This document shows, in pieces, positions 35,119 to 42,989 of a stretch of DNA of 64,000 nt. A model generated the notes under the pieces. It saw nothing but the letters and a program-made list of their open reading frames with translations. It was not told the DNA's origin and made no database searches. Every line of letters begins with the position of its first letter. Position 1 is the first letter of the stretch. Made by a program: the position numbers and the translations under genes. Location: assembly GCA_036506275.1 (NCBI GenBank), contig DASXSB010000039.1, positions 1 to 64,000 of the forward strand. Direction: 5' to 3'. Origin of the DNA: DASXSB01 sp036506275 (GTDB lineage: Bacteria; Methylomirabilota; Methylomirabilia; Rokubacteriales; CSP1-6).

Positions 35119-36240
35119 TCAGGCCGAGCGGCGCCGCCATCCCCGGCGCACGACCGGCCCCGACGACTCGCCCGACTCCACCACGAGCGCGTTCGCGTCG
35201 GTCGCGTCGTCGTAGGCGCGGAGGCGCCGCCACACGATCCGGATCGCGGCGATGACGGGGACGGACAGGAACATTCCCACCGGTCCCGCGATCTCACCGC
35301 CCGCGATGACGCCGAAGATGATGAGGGCGGGGTGCAGCTCGATGCCGCCGCCCATCACCCATGGCCCTGTGACGTAGTCCTGGACGAACCGCCAGAGGAC
35401 GACGAAGCCGAGAATCAGCCAGGGATGGCCATAACCACCGAAGACGCTCACCGTGAACACGGTGAGGCCGGCGAGGGCGGGACCGACGACCGGGACGAAC
35501 TCGAGCGCGCCGCCGACGGCGGCGAGCAGGATCGCGTAGGGCGCGCCCGCCAGGTACAGCACCGCCGACCACACGACGAACGTGATGAGCGCGAGCAGGA
35601 TCAGCGCGCGGACGTAGTGGCCGAGCAGGTGATGCACGTCGTCGAGGATGCGGCGCCAGAGATCGCGCCCCGGCCGCGTGCGGAAGAACTCCGCCACGGC
35701 GTCGGCGAAGCGGTCGCAGTCCTTCAGGAAGAAGAACGCGAAGACCGGCACGAGCACGATCGTCCAGGCGCCGCTCAGCCACTTGAGCGCGGCCGCCACC
35801 GCGCGCGGCGCGTACGCGGTGACTTCGCCCGCGTGCTCGCGGATGACGCGCTCCACCTGGCTCACGCGGCCCGCGTCCCAGCCCCGGCGCTCGAGGAAGT
35901 TGCCGACGAGCTCGCCGCTCTGGATCTGGTCCGACATGGCGGGCAGACGCTGGGCGAGGAGCGTGGCCTCCGCGACCAGGCGCGGTCCCACCGCCGCCCC
36001 CGCCGCCACGAGCCCGAAGAGGAGCACGGCGTACACGAGCGCGATGGCGGCCGTGGGGTGACGCCGCAGCGGCGCCACGCGCTGGGCGAGCCGGACGAGC
36101 GGGAAGATCAGGTACGCGAAGAAGAGCCCGAACGCGAAGAGGAGGAGCACGGCCCGCAGCAGGTAGAGGAGGCCGAGCGCCGCCGCGAAAACGAGCACCG
36201 TCCACACCACGCGCGCGGCCCGGCGATCCAAACCAAACAT
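35119..36240 (-). CDS. AI-2E family transporter
   Basis: A 373-aa membrane protein of the AI-2E/PerM family with about eight helices. Features include LFAYLIFPLVRL, a large cytoplasmic helical loop (residues 90-150), FFFLKDCDRF, GALEFVPVVGPALAG and the terminal LFLSVPVIAAIRI. Some members export autoinducer-2 and others act in Na+/H+ exchange; the family does not fix the substrate. ATG 36240 is chosen over upstream in-frame GTG codons. It is convergent with the lipoprotein gene. Confidence 0.88.
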   Translation of the reverse strand: MFGLDRRAARVVWTVLVFAAALGLLYLLRAVLLLFAFGLFFAYLIFPLVRLAQRVAPLRRHPTAAIALVYAVLLFGLVAAGAAVGPRLVAEATLLAQRLPAMSDQIQSGELVGNFLERRGWDAGRVSQVERVIREHAGEVTAYAPRAVAAALKWLSGAWTIVLVPVFAFFFLKDCDRFADAVAEFFRTRPGRDLWRRILDDVHHLLGHYVRALILLALITFVVWSAVLYLAGAPYAILLAAVGGALEFVPVVGPALAGLTVFTVSVFGGYGHPWLILGFVVLWRFVQDYVTGPWVMGGGIELHPALIIFGVIAGGEIAGPVGMFLSVPVIAAIRIVWRRLRAYDDATDANALVVESGESSGPVVRRGWRRRSA

Positions 36241-36327
36241 CACGAGCACGAAGCTGCAACCCGAGTGCCAGGGGCTCGCGTCGCGGTCGTCGTCGTCCCT
36301 GGCCGGCGTGCGCTATCCTACGGACCC

Positions 36328-37500
36328 ATGAAAGCCCTCATGCTTACCCGGGAGTACCCGCCGCACATCTACGGCGGCGCCGGCGTCGTGGTCGATCAGC
36401 TCACGAAAGCGCTTTCCCGACGCATGCAGGTGGAAGTGCGCTGCTTCGGCGAGCGTGAGCCGTCGACGGGCGTCGTGGTGCGGGGGTACACGCCGTGGGA
36501 GCGCCTTCGCGCCGACAAGGACGGTCCGCGTTTCGCGCCCGCTCTGGAGACGCTCTCGATCGACCTCGCCATGGCGCGCGATCCCGTCGACGCCGACGTC
36601 GCCCACGCGCACACCTGGTACGCGGACATGGCGGGACTGTGGGTCCGTCTCCTGCACCGCGTTCCGCTCATCGTCACCCTTCACAGCATGGAGCCGCTCC
36701 GACCGTGGAAGGCGGACCAGCTCGGGAGCGGCTACCTGCTCTCGACGTGGATCGAGAAGACGGCGGTAGAGGCGGCCGATCGCGTGATCGCGGTGTCGGC
36801 CAAGATGCGCGAGGACATCCTCTCCCACTTCGACGTCGATCCCGCGAAGGTCGTCGTCATCCACAACGGCATCGACCCCGACCGCTTCCGGCGTACGGAG
36901 CGCCGCGACGCCCTCGAGCGCCGCGGGGTCAAGTCACCGTACGTCCTCTACGTCGGCCGCATCACCGATCAGAAAGGGATCTTCCACCTGCTCGAGGCGG
37001 CGCGGGCGTTGCCGCCCGGCGTCCAGGTGGTGCTGTGCGCGTCCGCGCCCGACACGCCGGAGATCGAGGAGCGTCTCCGCCGCGCCGTTCCCCAGCACCC
37101 GAACGTGCTGTGGATCGGCGAGATGGTGCCGGTGGAGGAGGTGACGCAGCTCTACAGCCACGCCGCCGTGTTCGCGTGCCCGTCCGTCTACGAGCCGTTC
37201 GGCCTCATCAACCTGGAGGCGATGGCGTGCGAGACGGCCGTCGTCGCCTCCGCCGTGGGTGGCATTCTCGAAGTGGTGGACGATGGCAAGACCGGGTTGC
37301 TGGTGCCGCCGGGCCAACCCGCCGCGCTGGCGACGGCGCTGCGCCGTCTCCTCGACAAGCCGGAGGAGGCGCGCGAGATGGGACGGGCCGGGCGGCGTCG
37401 CGTGGAGGAGAAATTCAGCTGGGCGAGCGTGGCGGAGCGAACGGAAGAGATCTATCGCGACGCCATCGCCGAGTTCAAGCGCACGGCGGCGGACGACTAG
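36328..37500 (+). CDS. Glycogen synthase-like GT4 glycosyltransferase (actinobacterial GlgA/GlgM type)
   Basis: A 390-aa GT-B enzyme. It begins MKALMLTREYPPHIYGGAG, and has HAHTWYADMAGL, VTLHSMEPLRPWK, NGIDPDRFRR, YVGRITDQKG, and the GT4 motif PSVYEPFGLINLEAMACETA. This is the signature of the Corynebacterium-type glycogen synthase group (Rv1212c/GlgM), which uses ADP-glucose to make glycogen or maltose-1-phosphate. No other glycogen genes are in the window, so the product is inferred from family. A HAD-IIA phosphatase starts 10 nt downstream. Confidence 0.85.
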   Translation: MKALMLTREYPPHIYGGAGVVVDQLTKALSRRMQVEVRCFGEREPSTGVVVRGYTPWERLRADKDGPRFAPALETLSIDLAMARDPVDADVAHAHTWYADMAGLWVRLLHRVPLIVTLHSMEPLRPWKADQLGSGYLLSTWIEKTAVEAADRVIAVSAKMREDILSHFDVDPAKVVVIHNGIDPDRFRRTERRDALERRGVKSPYVLYVGRITDQKGIFHLLEAARALPPGVQVVLCASAPDTPEIEERLRRAVPQHPNVLWIGEMVPVEEVTQLYSHAAVFACPSVYEPFGLINLEAMACETAVVASAVGGILEVVDDGKTGLLVPPGQPAALATALRRLLDKPEEAREMGRAGRRRVEEKFSWASVAERTEEIYRDAIAEFKRTAADD

Positions 37501-37510
37501 AGTCGCGTCC

Positions 37511-38302
37511 GTGGCCGAGGGCTGGCTCGCCGATCTCGAGGGCTTCGTCTTCGATCTGGACGGCTGCGTGTGGAACGGCCGCGTCCTCAATCCCGGCGCC
37601 GCAGAGACGCTGGCCGCGCTGCACGCGAAGGGCCGTCGTCTCGCGTTCCTCTCGAACAATTCGCGGGCGACGGGCGCGGAGCTGCTCGCCGATCTCCACG
37701 GGCTCGGCGTCACCGTGGCCGAGCACGTGCTCACGCCGCTCGAGATCCTCGGCGAGGTGATCCGCGAGCGTTTCGGAGTCTCGCGCGTGCTCGCCATCGG
37801 CGGCCCCGAGATGGCGGCGGTCATCCAGCGCGCCGGGCATACCGTGGTGGACGTCGCTCGGCACGAGGACGCCACCGTGGTCGCGGTCGGCAACGACTTC
37901 GATTTGACCTACGAGCGGCTCACCGCGGCCGCCCGCGCCGCCGCCCGCACGGGCGCGCTCATCACACCGAATCTCGATCCGCGCTTGCCGATCGAGGGCG
38001 GCGATTTTCTTCCGGGGTGCGGCGCCATCGTGGAGGCGGTGGCGCAGGCCGCGCGAGTGCGGCCGGTCGTCGTCGGCAAGCCGGAAGCGCCGCTCTTCCG
38101 TCTCGCCCTCGAACGTCTCGGTCTGCGCGCCGCGACCGTGGCCATGGTGGGCGACAGCGTGGATTCCGACATTCGAGGCGCGCGCGCGGTGGAGATGCGC
38201 ACGATCCTCTATGCGCCGGCGGGCGAGGGACGGGTCGACGACGCCGACGCCGTCGTTCGCTCCTTCGCGGAGCTGGCGCGACGCGTGGGCGTGATCGCGT
38301 AG
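37511..38302 (+). CDS. HAD-IIA family hydrolase (NagD-like)
   Basis: A 263-aa phosphatase. Motif I is GFVFDLDGCVWNG, motif II LSNNSRATG, motif III GKPEAPLF, motif IV GDSVDSDIRGA, with the large type-IIA cap between II and III including ITPNLDPRLP. Relatives dephosphorylate phosphoglycolate, p-nitrophenyl phosphate or nucleotides. GTG 37511 is 10 nt after the GlgM-like gene, suggesting one operon; it could dephosphorylate a sugar phosphate linked to it, which is inference. Confidence 0.87.
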   Translation: MAEGWLADLEGFVFDLDGCVWNGRVLNPGAAETLAALHAKGRRLAFLSNNSRATGAELLADLHGLGVTVAEHVLTPLEILGEVIRERFGVSRVLAIGGPEMAAVIQRAGHTVVDVARHEDATVVAVGNDFDLTYERLTAAARAAARTGALITPNLDPRLPIEGGDFLPGCGAIVEAVAQAARVRPVVVGKPEAPLFRLALERLGLRAATVAMVGDSVDSDIRGARAVEMRTILYAPAGEGRVDDADAVVRSFAELARRVGVIA

Positions 38303-38333
38303 CGGAGGAGTCGGCTCCGCCTCGGTCTGATCG

Positions 38334-39230
38334 TTAGCCGCGCACACGGAGCGCGCCGGGCCTGACGCCGATCCGCACGGGCGTGCCCTCCTCCGGCTCG
38401 CCGTCCACGTGCACGGCCAGCGGCGACGCCGACTCGATCAGCACCGACCGCGCCTTCGCGCTCGTCACCTCCGGACAGCGCAGGTGCCCGCCGCGGTAGA
38501 CGCTCGGCAACCACCTGACGAGGCCGAGGCGGCCGAGATTTCCGACGACCACGACGTCGAGGACGCCGTCACGGACGTCGGCGCCGGGCGCGATCTTCAT
38601 CCCGCCTCCGTAGTACTCGCCGTTGGCGCAGACGACGAACGCGGCACGGCGCGTGGTGGGCGCTCCTCCATCGATCGTCACCGTCACCGGCGCCGGCGCA
38701 TGCGCCCGTAGCGAGGCGAGGATCGCCAGCACGTACGCCACCGTTCCCCGTCCCGCACGGCCTTGCGCGCGGGCGGCCACCGCGGCGTCGAAGCCGGCGC
38801 CGGCGGCGACGACGAAGTAGCGCCGGCGGCCGTTCGCCCACTCCACGACGCCGAGGTCGACCGCCGTCTCCCGTTCGCTTTCGAGAAGCCGTCGCACGCT
38901 CGCGACGCCAGTGGGAAGGCCGAGGTTGCGGGAAGCATCGCGCCCGCGCCCGGTGTTGATCATCCCGACGGCGGCGAGGCAACGGCCATCGTCCGCGATG
39001 AGCCCGTTCACGACCTCGTTCACGGTGCCGTCGCCGCCCACCGCGAGCACCAGCGGCCAGCCTGCGTGCGCGGCGCGCGTGGCGAGGCGGGTCGCCGCGC
39101 CCGGCGCGTCCGTTTCCGCCACCTCGAGGGTGGCGCCGGAGGAGCGAAGGGCGGCCAGGATGGAGGGGGCGAGCTTCCGGCTCGCCCCGTGCCCGGCGGC
39201 CGGGTTGATCACCACGAATGCGCGCGTCAT
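38334..39230 (-). CDS. Diacylglycerol kinase-family lipid kinase (YegS/BmrU)
   Basis: A 298-aa kinase. The nucleotide motif AVGGDGTVNEVVNGL is intact and FVVINPAAG opens the protein. The usual G-T-G-N-D-x-A-R motif reads NTGRGRDASRNLG, with the Asn replaced by Arg. C-terminal features ADVRDGVLDVVVVG and VHVDGEPEEGTPV fit lipid kinases. It would phosphorylate diacylglycerol, sphingosine or another lipid. ATG 39230 is preferred to one 3 codons upstream. It converges with the HAD-IIA gene. Confidence 0.85.
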   Translation of the reverse strand: MTRAFVVINPAAGHGASRKLAPSILAALRSSGATLEVAETDAPGAATRLATRAAHAGWPLVLAVGGDGTVNEVVNGLIADDGRCLAAVGMINTGRGRDASRNLGLPTGVASVRRLLESERETAVDLGVVEWANGRRRYFVVAAGAGFDAAVAARAQGRAGRGTVAYVLAILASLRAHAPAPVTVTIDGGAPTTRRAAFVVCANGEYYGGGMKIAPGADVRDGVLDVVVVGNLGRLGLVRWLPSVYRGGHLRCPEVTSAKARSVLIESASPLAVHVDGEPEEGTPVRIGVRPGALRVRG

Positions 39231-39565
39231 CGCGCGCAAGATTAGCGCGAGTGACCGGGCGAAGAGGAGCCGACAGTGTTCGATTTACGAACCGTCACGT
39301 GTCCAACGAGAGACGCCGGGCAGGCGAGTAAGATCTGCAAGTCTCAATAAATCGCGAAGGTAGTGACGCCGCCGTTCTGGCGCATCCCTTGCCCTGTCGG
39401 CCGCTCGGTAAAGCGTTTCACAGTCTCGACGGCCGGTCCGCCAACCGGGAGTTGCGTGATGAAGAGATGGAGCGAGCGGGCGCGCTTCGACGAAGACGAA
39501 GACCGAGTTGGTGCCGGCGCGGCGCGACGCGAGCGGGCACCGGCGCCAGGCTCCCCGGTGCGGAC
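39231..39565. other. 335-bp stretch with no supported gene
   Basis: GC is lower than in the flanking genes. Both strands carry open frames: plus 39363-39569, whose stop overlaps the next ATG, and minus ending 39344, with a tail containing LFITQLPVGGPAVETVKR. Neither has a ribosome site or recognisable motif. It probably contains the divergent promoters of the lipid kinase and the 39566 gene. Confidence 0.4.
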
Positions 39566-39907
39566 ATGACGCTGCACTGCGGAGGCACGCTCACCGAGGG
39601 GCAGCGGCCGATGACGTCGGCGCCCCAGCCGGGTCTCGGCGTCACGCTCGATGCGGCCGTGAGCGGAGACCCGGCGGCCCTGCGAGTGCGCGTGGACGTC
39701 GCGGGCGGTCAAGGCCCGGTCCGGATGTTCCTCTACGTCGACGGCGAGCTCATGGAGTCGTGGATGCTCGTGTCCGCCGCCTCGCGCTTTGCCGCGCCCG
39801 ATCTCGCCGTCGAGCTGGCGGAGGGCCGGCATCTTCTCACCGCCCGCGCCATCGACGCCACCGGCCGCTGGGGCGGGGCGTCGAGCGTCCTCGAGCTGGC
39901 TCAGTAG
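39566..39907 (+). CDS. Hypothetical protein with Ig-like beta-sandwich pattern
   Basis: A 113-aa protein. Alternating strands read ALRVRVDVAGGQGPVRMFLY, VDGELMESWMLV and GRHLLTARAIDATGRWGGAS, which looks like an Ig- or cadherin-like domain of the kind often appended to secreted enzymes. No signal peptide is visible from ATG 39566, and an ATG at 39610 region could also serve. It overlaps the ExeA-type ATPase at the 3' end by 7 nt in convergent orientation. Function unknown. Confidence 0.55.
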   Translation: MTLHCGGTLTEGQRPMTSAPQPGLGVTLDAAVSGDPAALRVRVDVAGGQGPVRMFLYVDGELMESWMLVSAASRFAAPDLAVELAEGRHLLTARAIDATGRWGGASSVLELAQ

Positions 39908-40857
39908 CCTCTGGCGCCGAGCCACCCCATCGCGTTGGCGGCGAACGCGAGCACCGCCATCAAGAGAACGACCAGCACCCCGACGCCCGCGCGACCAGCC
40001 CACACCGCCGTCGGGGGCACGAGGCCGACCTCGTCGCGCCGCGTCCGCGACTCCTCGCCGTCTTCGACGTAGGCGATCGCGTTCTTCACGTCGGCGGCCT
40101 CGATCTGCCGCTTGCTCTCCGCGAACGCGCTGAGGAGCGCGCGGTCGCACACGCTGTTGATCAAGCGCGGCGTGCCCCGACTGTAGTCGGCGATCTTCCG
40201 GAAGGCGGCGTCCGTGAAGGGCGCATCCCGGGCGCCCGCCACGCGCAGGCGGTGGTCGATGTAGAGCCGGATCTCTTCCGGCGACAGCGGCGACAGGTGA
40301 CACCGTAGCCCGATGCGCTGCTTGAGCTGACGCAGCGCGGGCGTGTTCAGCTTGTCCCGCAGCTCGGGCTGGCCCACGAGCACGATCTGCAGGAGCTTCT
40401 GGCGAGCGGTCTCGAAATTCGAGAGCAGGCGCACCGCCTCCAGCGTCTCCGTGGAGAGGTTCTGCGCCTCGTCGATGACGAGGACCGGGCTCACGCCCTC
40501 ACGGTGCCGGTCGACGAGAAACCGGTTCAGCTCGGCGAGCCGCTCGCCATGGCGGCACGCCGTCGAGGGCACGCGCCACTCGAGGAAGGCGTGCTCGAGC
40601 AATCCCTCGATGCCAACCTTCGTGTTGTTGATGTAGGCGACGGGCGTCGTCCCGTCCAGCTGCTCGAAGAGCGCGCGCAGGAGCGTCGTCTTTCCGGTCC
40701 CGATCTCGCCCGTGAGGAGGATGAATCCCTTTCGCTCGCGCACGCCGTAGATCAACTGGGCGAGCGCATCCTGGTGGCGCGCCGACTGGAAGAGGAACTT
40801 CGGATCGGGCGCGGGACCGAAGGGCGCCTCCCGCAGGCCGTGGAACGTGAGGTACAC
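39901..40857 (-). CDS. ExeA-type AAA ATPase with C-terminal membrane anchor
   Basis: A 318-aa ATPase. It begins YLTFHGLREAPFGPAPDPKF, then Walker A GEIGTGKT (50-57), Walker B VLVIDEAQNL, and sensor-type regions as in ExeA/GspA. One membrane helix near residues 285-308 anchors it, with the tail outside. ExeA proteins assist secretin assembly or act in polysaccharide (exosortase) systems. GTG start. It lies 1 nt after the sigma-54 activator gene and is probably in its operon. No secretin is in the window. Confidence 0.87.
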   Translation of the reverse strand: MYLTFHGLREAPFGPAPDPKFLFQSARHQDALAQLIYGVRERKGFILLTGEIGTGKTTLLRALFEQLDGTTPVAYINNTKVGIEGLLEHAFLEWRVPSTACRHGERLAELNRFLVDRHREGVSPVLVIDEAQNLSTETLEAVRLLSNFETARQKLLQIVLVGQPELRDKLNTPALRQLKQRIGLRCHLSPLSPEEIRLYIDHRLRVAGARDAPFTDAAFRKIADYSRGTPRLINSVCDRALLSAFAESKRQIEAADVKNAIAYVEDGEESRTRRDEVGLVPPTAVWAGRAGVGVLVVLLMAVLAFAANAMGWLGARGY

Positions 40858-40858
40858 G

Positions 40859-42325
40859 TCAGCCCGTCGCGGAGTCCTGCTTCAGGTCCATGTCCTTGAT
40901 CTTGTAGAGGAGAGCGCGGTAGCTGATCTTCAAGATCTTCGCCGTCTTCACGCGGTTCCAGCGGCACTGCTCGAGCGTGCGCCGGATGACCTCGCGCTCC
41001 GCCTCCACCACCGCGCGCCGCGAGATCTCTTTCAGGGAGAGGCCCTTGGTGGCAGCGAACGAGTCCCTCCCGTCGCCGCGCGCCGGCAGCGGGGTGGGGG
41101 AGGGGACGAGCGTGCGCGGCAACGTCATGTCCTGGAGCACGATCATGCGCTTGATGACGTTCTCGAGCTCGCGCACATTGCCGGGCCACAGGTACTGCTG
41201 GAAGGCCTCCAGCGCCTCCGCCGGCAGCGCGCGCACGGGCACGTTGAGCTCGCGCGCGTGTCGCTGCACGAGATACTCCGCGAGAGCGGGAATCTCCTCG
41301 CGGCGGTCGCGCAGCGGCGGCACCGTGATGTTGATGACGTTGAGGCGATAGAAGAGGTCCTCGCGAAACCGGTGCATCTCCACCTCGCGCACGAGGTCGC
41401 GGTTGGTGGCGCCGATGATGCGCACGTCGACGGTGAGATTCTGATGACCGCCCACGCGCGAGAACTCGCCATCCTGGAGCACGTGCAGGAGCTTGGCCTG
41501 GAGGGCGCCGTGCAGCTCCCCGATCTCGTCGAGGAAGATGGTGCCGCCCTCCGCCATCTCGAAGCGTCCGGGCTTCCGCTGATACGCGCCCGTGAAGGCG
41601 CCGCGCTCGTGCCCGAACAGCTCCGATTCCAGCAGCTCGCGCGGCATGGCGGCGCAGTTCACCTTCACGAAGGGGCCGCGCCGACGATGCGATTGTGCAT
41701 GGATCGCGCGCGCCACCAGCTCCTTGCCGACGCCGGTCTCGCCGCAGATGAGGACGGTGACGTCCGCGCGCGCCGCCTGCTCGATGACGGCCATGATCTC
41801 CCGCATGGCCGGACTCACGAGGAGCGCGAGCTCCCTCTGCAGGCGCTCTCCGTAATCCTCGCCGGACGCGGCGCCGGCGATGGTCGTGCGCGGTTTGCCG
41901 ATCACGCCCTTGATGGCGTTTTCGAGGTCCTCCGCCGTGTACGGGCGCCGCACGAAATCGTCGGCGCCGGCCTGAATGGCTTCTACGATTTGAGAACTGT
42001 GCGCGCTTTCCGCGACCATGATGATCGGACCCGCCGTCGTCATCTCCTGCACACGACGCAGGAATTCCGTTCCCGACATGCCGGGAAGACTGATGGCGAC
42101 GAGGCAGAACGCAAAGCGCCCCTGCGCGGCAAACTCCAAGGCTTGCTCGGCGGTTCCCGCCGCCACGGGGCCGTAACCCCAGTGCTGGAGCTGGGTCACG
42201 ATGCGACGGCGCTGATCCGGATCGCCCTCCACGACCAGCACGGAGCGAGCGCTCGGTGGCGAGGACAGAGTCGATACGGTATCGCTACTGGAGAACCTCA
42301 TGGGGGCCAACGTGGCAAGAGGCAT
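40859..42325 (-). CDS. Sigma-54-dependent activator with a degenerate receiver domain
   Basis: A 488-aa NtrC-like protein. The receiver-like part (residues 28-140) lacks the phosphoacceptor: FCLVAISLPGMSG has Ala77 where Asp is needed, and the conserved Lys is replaced in FVRRPYT. The AAA+ domain is complete: GETGVGKE, GAFTGA, VWxGNVRELEN-type end. The Fis-type HTH is QCRWNRVKTAKILKISYRAL. So it can activate sigma-54 polymerase but not by Asp phosphorylation. ATG 42325 or ATG 42301 may start it. It precedes the ExeA-type gene. Confidence 0.9.
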   Translation of the reverse strand: MPLATLAPMRFSSSDTVSTLSSPPSARSVLVVEGDPDQRRRIVTQLQHWGYGPVAAGTAEQALEFAAQGRFAFCLVAISLPGMSGTEFLRRVQEMTTAGPIIMVAESAHSSQIVEAIQAGADDFVRRPYTAEDLENAIKGVIGKPRTTIAGAASGEDYGERLQRELALLVSPAMREIMAVIEQAARADVTVLICGETGVGKELVARAIHAQSHRRRGPFVKVNCAAMPRELLESELFGHERGAFTGAYQRKPGRFEMAEGGTIFLDEIGELHGALQAKLLHVLQDGEFSRVGGHQNLTVDVRIIGATNRDLVREVEMHRFREDLFYRLNVINITVPPLRDRREEIPALAEYLVQRHARELNVPVRALPAEALEAFQQYLWPGNVRELENVIKRMIVLQDMTLPRTLVPSPTPLPARGDGRDSFAATKGLSLKEISRRAVVEAEREVIRRTLEQCRWNRVKTAKILKISYRALLYKIKDMDLKQDSATG

Positions 42326-42354
42326 GCCGATGGTTGAATGAGTTGATTTACGGG

Positions 42355-42368
42355 CAGGCGCGCGCCTG
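42355..42368. promoter_or_regulatory. 14-bp perfect palindrome in the promoter region of the sigma-54 activator
   Basis: CAGGCGCGCGCCTG lies 30 nt upstream of the ATG at 42325 on the minus strand, in the 102-bp gap between two regulator genes. It could be an operator; GC-rich palindromes also arise by chance in this genome. Confidence 0.3.
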
Positions 42369-42427
42369 ATCCACGGGCCGCGGTGGGGAGGGGCCTGCCA
42401 GATCTCAGTAAAGGTTTGACGTTGTGC

Positions 42428-42778
42428 TCAGTGCAAGCGCTCCAGCGCGCGATGATAGTGGGTGAGCGCAGCCGGCTTCGTGATGACGTCGACGGCGCCC
42501 ATGCGCTTGACCTCTTCCACCTGATCCGGCGTGGCGTGACCGGTGATCACGACCACGGCCAGTGACGGCCTCGTCTGCTTCACCTGCTGGAGCACGTCGA
42601 GCCCGTTCATCCCCGGCATTGACACGTCCAGGAACACGGCATCGGGCGACGACGTCTTCAGGTGGTCGAGGGCCTCGGCTCCCGAGTGGGCGACAGTCGT
42701 ATGGTGCCCCTGACGGTTCAGGGACTTCGCGAGGACCTCCGCGACCTCCGGCTCATCGTCGACGATCAGAATCTCCAT
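42428..42778 (-). CDS. Single-domain response regulator (CheY-like)
   Basis: A 116-aa receiver with all key residues: acidic pair in VDDE, phosphoacceptor D51 in FLDVSMPG, Thr79 in VITGHA and Lys101 in ITKP. It has no output domain, so it works by protein contact or phosphotransfer. GGAAAGGAG precedes ATG 42778. No histidine kinase is adjacent; the nearest is at 31887. It lies between two sigma-54 activators, and may phosphorelay with a distant kinase. Confidence 0.9.
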   Translation of the reverse strand: MEILIVDDEPEVAEVLAKSLNRQGHHTTVAHSGAEALDHLKTSSPDAVFLDVSMPGMNGLDVLQQVKQTRPSLAVVVITGHATPDQVEEVKRMGAVDVITKPAALTHYHRALERLH

Positions 42779-42793
42779 GTGGGATCTCCTTTC

Positions 42794-42928
42794 CTATTTC
42801 GGTGTAATACTTTCAAAATATCTGATCATTTCTACAAAAGAATGCTCGTAGCGCTCTCCCAACGACTTCGCAAGTCCATGTAATCGTTGCGAGTCGTCGT
42901 GGAAAAACCTTTGGCACAGTGACTGCAT
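42794..42928 (-). CDS. Possible 44-aa small protein upstream of the CheY-like gene
   Basis: A minus-strand frame starting MQSLCQRFFHDDSQRLHGLA and ending YFESITPK, 15 nt before the response-regulator ATG. Third-position GC is much lower than in the neighbours and there is no good ribosome site, which argues against it. Its start lies inside the sigma-54 promoter of the opposite gene. Confidence 0.25.
   Translation of the reverse strand: MQSLCQRFFHDDSQRLHGLAKSLGERYEHSFVEMIRYFESITPK
42912..42927 (+). promoter_or_regulatory. Sigma-54 (-24/-12) promoter
   Basis: TGGCAC (42912-42917), five bases, then CTGCA (42923-42927). The GG and GC doublets are exactly 10 bases apart, as required for sigma-54. 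Transcription would begin near 42938, about 50 nt before the ATG of the sigma-54 activator at 42990, so that gene is probably controlled by one of these activators or by itself. Confidence 0.7.
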
Positions 42929-42989
42929 TTTGCTGCAGACATTGAGGAAGAAAGTCGGCGAAAACAGCAATTCATGAGGGGAGCGCCCG

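Noticed and set aside
39344..39490. Minus-strand frame whose tail contains LFITQLPVGGPAVETVKR
   Set aside because: It reads like protein but has no start or ribosome site, and the upstream part is the shadow of the ExeA-type ATPase. Left as non-coding.
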